Shown one piece after another: positions 52,010 through 59,957 of a stretch of DNA of 64,000 nt. The stretch lies in contig PLCN01000014.1 in assembly GCA_003134785.1 (NCBI GenBank), positions 124,001 to 188,000 on the forward strand, read 5' to 3'. Both the position numbers and the translations under genes were made by a program. A model generated the notes under the pieces. It was given only the letters and a program-made list of their open reading frames with translations. It was not told where the DNA came from and searched no databases. Position 1 is the stretch's first letter. Every line of letters begins with the position of its first letter. The stretch is from Spartobacteria bacterium. Lineage in GTDB: Bacteria > Verrucomicrobiota > Verrucomicrobiia > Chthoniobacterales > UBA10450.

Positions 52010-53242
52010 ATGAAGCATACTGGCGCGTTGGTTTTCAGCAGCTTGCTGGCGTTGGCTCTCTCCTCCGTCAAGGGCGCCGATGCTCTTGAGTGGACGCCGG
52101 AAGCGAATATGGATCATCAACTCTTTCCCTCGATGATCATCGCTACCGCTTCGGTCCGCCCGATTGAAGAAGACGATATCGAAGCGAAGGAGCCCGATCC
52201 TTATCTCCTCGGGGAACGGTTTGGCCTGGTCGGTGTCGCGATCAAACACGCGGGCGAGAACGCGAAAGTAAAAGTGACGCTGAAGGAAAACGATCTAATG
52301 GCTGCGACCACCTGGGAAGGCGTGCTGCCGGAAGCGGACCACGATTACTACGTCGCCCCCAAAGTGAATTACAAGTTCGAGCGCCTGCGCACCATGACGC
52401 AGCAGATGCCGCTCAATATTTCCTTCGCAGTCGACGTGGATGGCATATCCGCGGGCGAAAAACACGAGACGCTGCAAGTCCGCTCGATCAACGACTGTCC
52501 GTTTGGCGTCAGCAACAAAGAGGAAACCCTGAACGACGAGAACTTCATCGCGGGCTCGGCCGATATTGGCTGGATGTTCGCCGCGTATGTGAACGAGAAC
52601 CATCCGCTCCTCGACAAGATTCTCCAGGAAGCGCTCGGCACGAAGATCATCGACGCGTTCCCTGGTTATCAGGTCGCCGACCCGGCAGACGTGGTGAAAC
52701 AGGTCTTTGCCATTTGGTCCGCCCTCCAAAAACGCGGGATCAAATATAGCTCGACCACAACCACTCCCGGCGGCTCGGAGGTCGTAAACAGCCAGTACGT
52801 CCGGTTCATCGATCAATCTCTTACGAACACGCAAGCGAATTGCGTCGATGGCAGCGTCCTCTTCGCTTCCATCTTGCGAAAGGTCTCGATCAACTCCTTC
52901 CTCGTCACCATCCCGGGCCACATGTATGTCGGCTTTTATCTAGGTCCCGATAAGTCCCAGTTCGTAGGTCTCGAAACCACCGCGATCGGCGCCGCCGATG
53001 CTAGTGAAACTGAAAGAGACGACGATCCCGCCCCACTGAAGACCTTGCGAAAGAAGCTCGACGCCAAAATCCGCGGCGAGAAGGATTGGAAGACTTTCGC
53101 GAGAGCGATTCAGGTCGGGAGCGACGATCTCAAGAAGAACAAGGAACAGTTCGAATCGACCGATCCCGCCTATCAGCTCATCGACCTCGACGAAGCGCGG
53201 AGCAAAGGCATCATGCCGTTTCCTTATACAGCCGGGCCCTAA
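52010..53242 (+). CDS. Exported transglutaminase-like protein
   Basis: 410 residues: signal peptide (ALVFSSLLALALSSVKGADA), a beta-rich N-terminal region of about 170 residues, then a papain-like transglutaminase core with the likely nucleophile cysteine in TQANCVDGSVLFASILRK and the histidine in IPGHMYVGFYLG. The third catalytic residue is not certain. Start ATG 52010. A glycosyltransferase gene follows three bases later, so they are probably co-transcribed. Confidence 0.8.
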   Translation: MKHTGALVFSSLLALALSSVKGADALEWTPEANMDHQLFPSMIIATASVRPIEEDDIEAKEPDPYLLGERFGLVGVAIKHAGENAKVKVTLKENDLMAATTWEGVLPEADHDYYVAPKVNYKFERLRTMTQQMPLNISFAVDVDGISAGEKHETLQVRSINDCPFGVSNKEETLNDENFIAGSADIGWMFAAYVNENHPLLDKILQEALGTKIIDAFPGYQVADPADVVKQVFAIWSALQKRGIKYSSTTTTPGGSEVVNSQYVRFIDQSLTNTQANCVDGSVLFASILRKVSINSFLVTIPGHMYVGFYLGPDKSQFVGLETTAIGAADASETERDDDPAPLKTLRKKLDAKIRGEKDWKTFARAIQVGSDDLKKNKEQFESTDPAYQLIDLDEARSKGIMPFPYTAGP

Positions 53243-53245
53243 CGA

Positions 53246-54001
53246 ATGCTCAACGGCCACAAAATAGTCGTCGTCATGCCCGCGTATAACGCGGCCCGAA
53301 CCTTGCGCCGGACCTACGATGAGGTCATGGCGCAGGGGATTGTCGATCTCGTCATCATCGTCGATGACGCCAGTCGCGATGACACCGCCGCCATAGCTCG
53401 CACCCTTCCGCACACGCAAGTCGAGGTACACCCGATGAATCGCGGTTACGGCGGCAACCAAAAGACCTGTTATCGCCTGGCTCTTGCCGCCGGGGCTGAC
53501 ATCGTCGTCATGATTCATCCCGATTATCAATACACGCCGCAGCTTCTTCCCGCGATGGCTTCGCTGGTGGCGAGCGGTCTCTATCCCTGCGTGCTAGCGT
53601 CACGCATTCTAGGCGGCGGCGCGCTCCGCGGCGGAATGCCGTTATGGAAGTACATCTCGAACCGCTTGCTAACGTTAGTCGAGAACTTCTTGTTAGGCGC
53701 CAAGCTCTCAGAATATCACACGGGCTATCGTGCCTTCGCTCGAAGGTTACTCGAGCGCTTGCCTCTGGAAAAAAATTCCGACGACTTCGTCTTCGATAAC
53801 CAGATCCTAGCCCAAGTCCTCTGGCTCGATTGCCCCATCGGAGAAGTCACCTGTCCCGCCAAATATATGCCCGAAGCTTCCTCGATAAATTTTCGCCGAA
53901 GCGTGCGTTATGGTTTCGGCTGCCTTGTGACCGCTCTTGAATATCGCTGGGCCAAGATTCGCGGCAGCGGCCGTTTGTTTCCCGAGCGCCATCGGTTGTA
54001 A
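53246..54001 (+). CDS. Family 2 glycosyltransferase
   Basis: 251 residues, GT-A fold: VVVMPAYNAARTLRRTYDEV, the nucleotide-binding IVDDASRDDT, the DxD-like MIHPDYQY, and the acceptor region TGYRAFARRLLERLPL. It resembles dolichyl-phosphate mannosyltransferase-type enzymes but lacks the C-terminal membrane segments many of them have. Acceptor unknown. Confidence 0.92.
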   Translation: MLNGHKIVVVMPAYNAARTLRRTYDEVMAQGIVDLVIIVDDASRDDTAAIARTLPHTQVEVHPMNRGYGGNQKTCYRLALAAGADIVVMIHPDYQYTPQLLPAMASLVASGLYPCVLASRILGGGALRGGMPLWKYISNRLLTLVENFLLGAKLSEYHTGYRAFARRLLERLPLEKNSDDFVFDNQILAQVLWLDCPIGEVTCPAKYMPEASSINFRRSVRYGFGCLVTALEYRWAKIRGSGRLFPERHRL

Positions 54002-54071
54002 TGCCGCAAATCAACCGACTCGTGCTGTAAAAGCCGGGGCTGCCGCGCGCCGTAGGCCGCAGAGGTCTGAA

Positions 54072-57000
54072 CTACTTCGGCATCGATGCAGCCGCTTCGG
54101 CTTCGCGGGCGCGGTATTCGGGAATGGTAATAATTGATTGTGGCGACATGGTGCGAGTATCGCGGTCGGCGAAGAACCAGCGGCCAACCTTGTTCCAAAA
54201 GTCGTCGCCAGAAGAAGTGGCTAGCTCGGCTTTTATCCTGAAAAATTTGTCACTCTCAACGGGAACGAGTGAGCCGGAATCGGATACCGCAAAACCACCC
54301 ACAGCCTCCGCCAGGTCGGACAACCAAACTGGCGGGGAGGCGTTGTCTGGAGGAAGAACATCCCAGAGCCGTGCGGTCTTATCCCAGGAAGCCGTGACCA
54401 CCCGGGTCCCGTCGGGACTGAAGGTAGCGGAAACGACGCCGGAATCGTGACGCATTGGTTCACTGGTCGGTTGACCGGTATGAGCGTCCCAGAGCCGAGC
54501 GGTCTTATCCAATGAAGCGGTGACCACTTCCATGGCGTCGGGGCTGAAGCTGGCCGATCCGACCTCCAGATCATGGCGCATCGGCTCGCCGATGGGCTTG
54601 CCGGTATGAGCATCCCAGAGCCGTGCGGTCTTATCCATTGAAGCGGTGACCACGCGCGTACCATCGGGGCTGAAGACGGCGGAATCGACCAACGCATCAT
54701 GGCGCATCGGTTGGCCGATGGGCTGGCCGGTGCGAACGTCCCAGAGCCGGGCGGTTTCATCGTTGGAAGCGGTGACAATGCGGGTGCCATCGGAGTTGAA
54801 GTTGGCGGAATTGATTGAATTCTGATGGCGCATCGGTTCACCGATCGGCTTGGCGGTATGCGCATCCCAGAGTTGGGCGGTGCTATCCATTGAACCCGTG
54901 AGGATGCGAGTGCCATCGGGGCTGAAGTTGGCTGAGTTGACGTCCAGTTCGTGGTGCATCGGCCGACCAATCTGTTGACCGGTATGAGCGTCCCAGAGCC
55001 GGGCGGTGCGATCTTTTGATGCGGTAACCACGCGGGTGCCATCGGGACTGAAGATGGCTGAATAGAGAGACCAATCATGGCCCATCGGGTCACCGATCGG
55101 TCGGCTGGTATGAGCGTCCCACAGCCGTGCCGTTTTGTCGTCTGACGCAGTGACCACGCGAGCGCCGTCGGGGCTAAAGCTGGCTGATTTGACCCCATCA
55201 TCATGACGCATCGGTTGGCCGATCGGTTGATCAGTCCTGGTATCCCATAGGCGTGCCGTCTTATCTTCCGAAGCGGTGACTATGCGGGCGCCGTCGGGGC
55301 TGAAGCTGGCGGAATAAACCATATTGTCATGGTGCATCAGTTGAGGGAGCGGCTGACTGAGATGAGCATCCCACAATCGGGCGGTGTAATCGTTTGAAGC
55401 GGTAATCAACCGGGTGCCGTCGGGGCTGAAGCTAGCTGAGGTGACGGACCAATTATGGCGCATAGGTTCACCGATCGGTTGACCAGTATGCGCGTCCCAA
55501 AGGCGGGCGGTGCTATCCCCTGAAGCAGTGACCACGCGGGTGCCGTCAGGGCTGAAGCCGGCGGAATAAATTGCATCCTCATGGCGCATAGGTTCACCGA
55601 TCGGTTGACCAGTCCTAGCGTCCCAGAGCCGTGCAGTCCTATCCCACGAAGCGGTGATCACACGCGTGCCATCGGAGCTGAAGCTCGCCGAAGTAACCGC
55701 CTTATCGTGGCGCATTGGTTCCCCGATAGGTTGACCGGTCCGAGCGTCCCAGAGCCGGGCGGTCTTGTCGTTTGAAGCAGTGACCAGGCGGGTGCCGTCC
55801 GGGCTGAAGCTAGCTGATCGGACAAAAGCTTTATGGCGCATTGGTTCACCGATAGGTTGATAGGTATGAGCGTCCCAGAGCCGGGCGGCGTAATCCCCTG
55901 AAGCGGTAATATCTCCTGCCGCAGTGACCAAGCGAGTGCCATCGGGACTGAAGCTGGCGTAATCGACTGCCTCGTCATGGGACAACGGTTCACCCATTGG
56001 TTGACCGGTGTGAGCGTCCCACAGGCGTGCCGTTTTTTCACCTGAGGTGGTGATCACGCGTGTGCCGTCGAGGCTGAAGCTGGCCGACCTGACACCAGTG
56101 AAACTACCTTCATGGCGCATTGGTTGGCCGATCGCCTGACCGGTATGAGCGTCCCAAAGCCGTGCGGTTTTATCTGCTGAAGCAGTGACCACACGGGTGC
56201 CGTCGGAGCTAAAGGTGGCGGAGGTGATTTGATCGTCGTGAAGCATTGGCTTACCGATCGGCTGACCCGTGCCAGTGTCCCACAGACGGGCGGTGTGATC
56301 GCTTGAACTCGTAACTATCCGTGTGCCGTCGGGACTGAAAGAGGCTGAGGTAACTGCCCCTTGATGATGCAGGGGTAACACCAAGAGCAACGGCCAGGAA
56401 TGCTGGCTAACAAGCAGGGTATAGAGTCGCGTCAATGCAGCGTGATTGCGAGGATTCCCGCGAATGGCACGTGACAAGTAAGCCAGCGCATCGGAATCAC
56501 GACCTTGCTTGATCAGTTGTACGCCTTGGAGGAAATCGGATTGGCTGAGAGTCTCCACTGCTTTTTGTCGCTGGCCCTCGGCTGTTTTCCTCTGAGTTTC
56601 GGCCAGCCGCTCATTCCACCATCCGAAAAGTCCGCCGGCGATAGCGAGTACCGCCAGTAAACCCACCGCCACCAGCCAGCGCCGCAGAGCCCGGGCCCGC
56701 TTCTGCGCCAGGACAAGTTGGTAAGCCTTGTCGCGTTGGGTCAAGGTCCCCACAGGCACTCCGAGAATGCCGGCGATGACCTTGAGCTTCATCAACTCAC
56801 TTTTCTGACGATAGGTCTCAACCTGAGCGTCGATTGCTTTGGCGCTCGGTCCGCCTTCCTTGCGCAGAGCAAGTCGATAAGCCTCGAGGCTGGTCCAACC
56901 CTGCGCTGTTCCGAGCCGAAAATCGGCGGCAATAGGTTCGCTCGGTTCGCTGAGCAGAGAACCGTCCGGGCCCACTCGGTGCCGCATCGCCTCGGGAAAG

Positions 57001-57590
57001 CATTCCTGCTCCGCGGTAAAACCTTGAGCCTGCTTGCCGGCATCCCCACTCGCGTTTGGTTCGCCTTCTACCATGACCGCTAGAACTCGGTCTCCCTGGC
57101 CTAGCTGTTTGAAGTAACGAATTTCGTTGCCGACATAAGTCGAAGCCACGGCGCGCGGCGAACAGATAACAACGAGAAACCTGCTCGCATCCAGGGCGCG
57201 GTAAATCGGCGAGGCCAGATCCGCATTCACCGGCAGTTCCTCTTCATCGCGGAAGACCGGAAAGATGCGCTCCGGAATTGTATCGCCCCGTTCGTTCACC
57301 GTGCCCACCAGGTCTTCGGGCACTTCATAGGTCTCGATCGCCTGATGCAGCCAGGTCGCCCATTGCCGCCCCGGTTCCGTGTTATCCGCATGCCGATACG
57401 AGATGAAGCACCAGTAGGTGCGTTGACCGGCGTTAGCCTCGGTACTCATGCGGCCGTCTGACGCGAGCTTATCCAATTTGTTTCTCTGCTCCGCGATTGT
57501 CGCGAGGTTGCTTTCCGAAAGGAACTCAAAGTCGTGCCCCGTCGCAAGCGCAATTCTAGTAGAGCCGTCGTTTTCATGTTTTTGAGACAA
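54072..57590 (-). CDS. TIR-domain, transmembrane, 16-repeat WD40 protein
   Basis: 1172 residues. Residues 57 to about 200 are a TIR-like domain (YWCFISYRHADNTEPGRQWA, IFPVFRDEEELP, then TYVGNEIRYF with E156 as the possible NADase glutamate). Residues 230-300 are helical. A transmembrane helix is at about 304-325 (WLVAVGLLAVLAIAGGLFGW), then a TPR-like segment (GRDSDALAYLSRAIRGNPRN). Sixteen WD40 repeats of about 43 residues (SASFSPDGTRVVTAS, then KTARLWDAHTGQPIGEPM) run from about 409 to 1095, and a unique C-terminus follows. M48 (base 57449) is an alternative start. It resembles bacterial TIR-WD40 proteins suspected in defence or signalling. No partner gene is adjacent. Confidence 0.9.
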   Translation of the reverse strand: MSQKHENDGSTRIALATGHDFEFLSESNLATIAEQRNKLDKLASDGRMSTEANAGQRTYWCFISYRHADNTEPGRQWATWLHQAIETYEVPEDLVGTVNERGDTIPERIFPVFRDEEELPVNADLASPIYRALDASRFLVVICSPRAVASTYVGNEIRYFKQLGQGDRVLAVMVEGEPNASGDAGKQAQGFTAEQECFPEAMRHRVGPDGSLLSEPSEPIAADFRLGTAQGWTSLEAYRLALRKEGGPSAKAIDAQVETYRQKSELMKLKVIAGILGVPVGTLTQRDKAYQLVLAQKRARALRRWLVAVGLLAVLAIAGGLFGWWNERLAETQRKTAEGQRQKAVETLSQSDFLQGVQLIKQGRDSDALAYLSRAIRGNPRNHAALTRLYTLLVSQHSWPLLLVLPLHHQGAVTSASFSPDGTRIVTSSSDHTARLWDTGTGQPIGKPMLHDDQITSATFSSDGTRVVTASADKTARLWDAHTGQAIGQPMRHEGSFTGVRSASFSLDGTRVITTSGEKTARLWDAHTGQPMGEPLSHDEAVDYASFSPDGTRLVTAAGDITASGDYAARLWDAHTYQPIGEPMRHKAFVRSASFSPDGTRLVTASNDKTARLWDARTGQPIGEPMRHDKAVTSASFSSDGTRVITASWDRTARLWDARTGQPIGEPMRHEDAIYSAGFSPDGTRVVTASGDSTARLWDAHTGQPIGEPMRHNWSVTSASFSPDGTRLITASNDYTARLWDAHLSQPLPQLMHHDNMVYSASFSPDGARIVTASEDKTARLWDTRTDQPIGQPMRHDDGVKSASFSPDGARVVTASDDKTARLWDAHTSRPIGDPMGHDWSLYSAIFSPDGTRVVTASKDRTARLWDAHTGQQIGRPMHHELDVNSANFSPDGTRILTGSMDSTAQLWDAHTAKPIGEPMRHQNSINSANFNSDGTRIVTASNDETARLWDVRTGQPIGQPMRHDALVDSAVFSPDGTRVVTASMDKTARLWDAHTGKPIGEPMRHDLEVGSASFSPDAMEVVTASLDKTARLWDAHTGQPTSEPMRHDSGVVSATFSPDGTRVVTASWDKTARLWDVLPPDNASPPVWLSDLAEAVGGFAVSDSGSLVPVESDKFFRIKAELATSSGDDFWNKVGRWFFADRDTRTMSPQSIITIPEYRAREAEAAASMPK

Positions 57591-57636
57591 TGACGCAGGC
57601 TAGCTTGATTCTTCGACAAGGATAAATTGCTAATGA

Positions 57637-59307
57637 CTAGTTAGGCTTCTTTCCGGTCTTGTCCGACAGCAATTCACGCGCAGCCGCGAGCGCCTGATCG
57701 ATGTCCGCGCAGAATCGGTCAAGGCCGACCCGTTCGGCAAGACCGGCTTCGAACATGACCTTCATCGGTTGCGGCCGAACAGCCGTGAGAAAAATCTCCA
57801 CACCGTCGCGCCGCAGCTTTTCGATTGCGCCTTCGAACGCGTGCAGACCGCTGGCGTCCATCGCCGGCACGCTCCGCATGCGGAAAATAACCACGCGGGG
57901 CTTCCCGCCCGAGCCGCGTAAGGCCATGTCGAGCTTTTCGGCGGCGGCAAAAAACATGGGCCCTTCGATGCGGTAGAGAATGACCTCCGGCGGAATGTCC
58001 TTGCCGCGGATGCTGTGCGATCCCGTTCCTGGGTCTTCGCTTTCCTCGGTCACAAGACGCACATGCGTTACCTCCTCCATCTGCCGGAGGAAAAGAACCA
58101 CTGCCATGATAAGGCCCGCGCCGACGCCGATGGTAAGATCGAACACGACCGTGAGTGCAAACGCCGCTACCAGCACTCCGAAATCCGCGCGGGGCCCGCG
58201 CCATAGCTCTACAAAGGTGTGCAATTCCGCCATGCGCACCGCCACGGTGAGAAGGATCGCGCTGAGCGCGGCCAGCGGAATATATCCGGCCAGCGGCGCG
58301 GCCAGAAACACCACCGCGAGAAGCACCAGCGCGTGAATGATGGCCGACACGGGTGTGCGCGCTCCGGTGCGAATGTTCGCCGCCGTCCGCGCGATCGCTC
58401 CCGTGGCTGGGATGCCGCCCGCGATCGGACAAAGGACGTTCGCGATTCCCTGGGCCATCAGCTCCTGGTTGGGATCGTGCCGCGTATCGGTCATGCCATC
58501 GGCCACCATGGCCGAGAGGAGCGATTCAATCGCGCCCAGCGCGGCAATGGTGAAAGCCGGTCCCATCAAATTGCGCATCGCTTCGAGCGTTACGGTGGGA
58601 AAATGCAATCCGGGCCAGCCTGCTGGGATGCCGCCGAAGCGGCTTTCGATCGTCGCGACGGACCAGCCGGCAAAGTGAGCGACCACTGTCGCCACCACCA
58701 CCGCGACGATGCTTGCGGGCACGCGTCTGGTTAAAAGTGGCCACGCGTAGAGTAATCCGAGGGTGAGCGCGCCGATGGCGAAGGCCTGCCAGTTGATGCC
58801 GTGCAGATTGCTCGCGAGCGCGGCGATTTGCTGCGGCACGTGTCCCGGCATCTTGAGCCCGAGTCCGAGAAATTCATTCAGTTGTCCACAGAAAATGATG
58901 ACGGCGATGCCGCTGGTGAACCCGGCCACGACCGGGTAGGGGAAGAACTTGAGCAGCTTCCCCATTCGCAGTGCGCCGAGAAGGATCAGCATCACGCCCG
59001 CCATCATCGTGGCGAGGGCAAGCCCGCCGTAGCCGTAGATTGCGACCACGGAAAACAGGACCGGCACAAATGCTCCCGTCGGTCCCGCGACTTGAAATCG
59101 GGATCCGCCCAGCAGAGCCACCACCAGGCTCGCAATGATTCCAGTCCAGAGCCCCTGTTGCGGCGTAACTCCCGAAGCGATGCCGAACCCAATCGCCAAC
59201 GGAAGCGCGATTAATCCAACCGTCAATCCCGCTCCAAGATCCGCAAATAAGTCAGCCCGGCGATATCCTCGCAAAGCCGAGACAATCGCTGGACTAAACG
59301 TTCGCAT
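57637..59307 (-). CDS. SulP-family anion transporter with STAS domain
   Basis: 556 residues: about 10-14 membrane segments carrying the sulfate transporter signature (GLTVGLIALPLAIGFGIASG, then GPTGAFVPVLF) and a cytoplasmic STAS domain from about 430 (VILYRIEGPMFFAAAEKLD, then VPAMDASGLHAFEG). Bacterial members move sulfate, bicarbonate or dicarboxylates; substrate unknown. It is 46 bases downstream of the start of the TIR-WD40 gene on the same strand. Confidence 0.93.
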   Translation of the reverse strand: MRTFSPAIVSALRGYRRADLFADLGAGLTVGLIALPLAIGFGIASGVTPQQGLWTGIIASLVVALLGGSRFQVAGPTGAFVPVLFSVVAIYGYGGLALATMMAGVMLILLGALRMGKLLKFFPYPVVAGFTSGIAVIIFCGQLNEFLGLGLKMPGHVPQQIAALASNLHGINWQAFAIGALTLGLLYAWPLLTRRVPASIVAVVVATVVAHFAGWSVATIESRFGGIPAGWPGLHFPTVTLEAMRNLMGPAFTIAALGAIESLLSAMVADGMTDTRHDPNQELMAQGIANVLCPIAGGIPATGAIARTAANIRTGARTPVSAIIHALVLLAVVFLAAPLAGYIPLAALSAILLTVAVRMAELHTFVELWRGPRADFGVLVAAFALTVVFDLTIGVGAGLIMAVVLFLRQMEEVTHVRLVTEESEDPGTGSHSIRGKDIPPEVILYRIEGPMFFAAAEKLDMALRGSGGKPRVVIFRMRSVPAMDASGLHAFEGAIEKLRRDGVEIFLTAVRPQPMKVMFEAGLAERVGLDRFCADIDQALAAARELLSDKTGKKPN

Positions 59308-59357
59308 GATCAGGAGCGGGGCTTACGCCGGAAAAACCGCGGCAAATACCGCGGGCC

Positions 59358-59756
59358 ATGGACCAAGGAGAGCACACGCACAGTCTCGACATCAGATTGA
59401 ATTGCGTCAGCCTGACCGAGACACCCATCAAGATCAAATCCGATCGGCCGTTGCAGGGAGGGGACCGAACGATCCAGAACGCAATTGTAGCCGGCAGGCG
59501 TACGCGCTATTACATTGCAACGGAGGCGTCGCCAGCCGTATTAGCAGATATGGCTGAGAAAAACGTCGGTAAGAAACCGGAATCACAACCGGTCATGGGG
59601 AAAGAGAAGCCCGACTCCGAAACCAGCGAAGTGTCAGGGAGAGGGAAGCAAGTGCTTTACACCTGCTTCAATGACGGCGCGGGCAACTACATCCCTCCCG
59701 ACGCGAAGTCGTGGACATGCTGGAGGTGCGGCCAGACGATTGTATTTGACTGGTAG
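59358..59756 (+). CDS. Possible small zinc-ribbon-ended protein
   Basis: 132 residues starting MDQGEHTHSLDIRLNCVSLT. The C-terminal 35 residues hold four cysteines or near-pairs (YTCFNDG, TCWRCGQTIVFDW) that could bind zinc. The middle is polar and probably unstructured. No family recognised. It is divergent from the SulP gene. The following spacer (59757-59957) holds nothing I recognise. Confidence 0.4.
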   Translation: MDQGEHTHSLDIRLNCVSLTETPIKIKSDRPLQGGDRTIQNAIVAGRRTRYYIATEASPAVLADMAEKNVGKKPESQPVMGKEKPDSETSEVSGRGKQVLYTCFNDGAGNYIPPDAKSWTCWRCGQTIVFDW

Positions 59757-59957
59757 GAGTCAGTCCCAGCCTTGCTAAGCGCTGAGGCACTGAAAACAGA
59801 ATAAGCATTTGTTGCTTGGCTCTCGGGGTGTTCGGGCAAGCTCGCCGTCTCGCATTAGGGGGCTCCCTTAATGGCGGAGAACATTCGGCAGGTATAGTTG
59901 ATGGCTTTGCGAAGGTAGCGGCGGGCGAGCGCCACATGGCAGAAGTCCGATGCCAGC

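Noticed and set aside
54233-55204. A 323-codon open frame inside the WD40 gene.
   Set aside because: It is an artefact of the 129-bp in-phase repeats keeping an alternative frame open; it has no family similarity.
57719-58432. Long histidine/arginine-rich frames overlapping the SulP gene.
   Set aside because: They are alternative-frame readings of GC-rich coding DNA with implausible composition.
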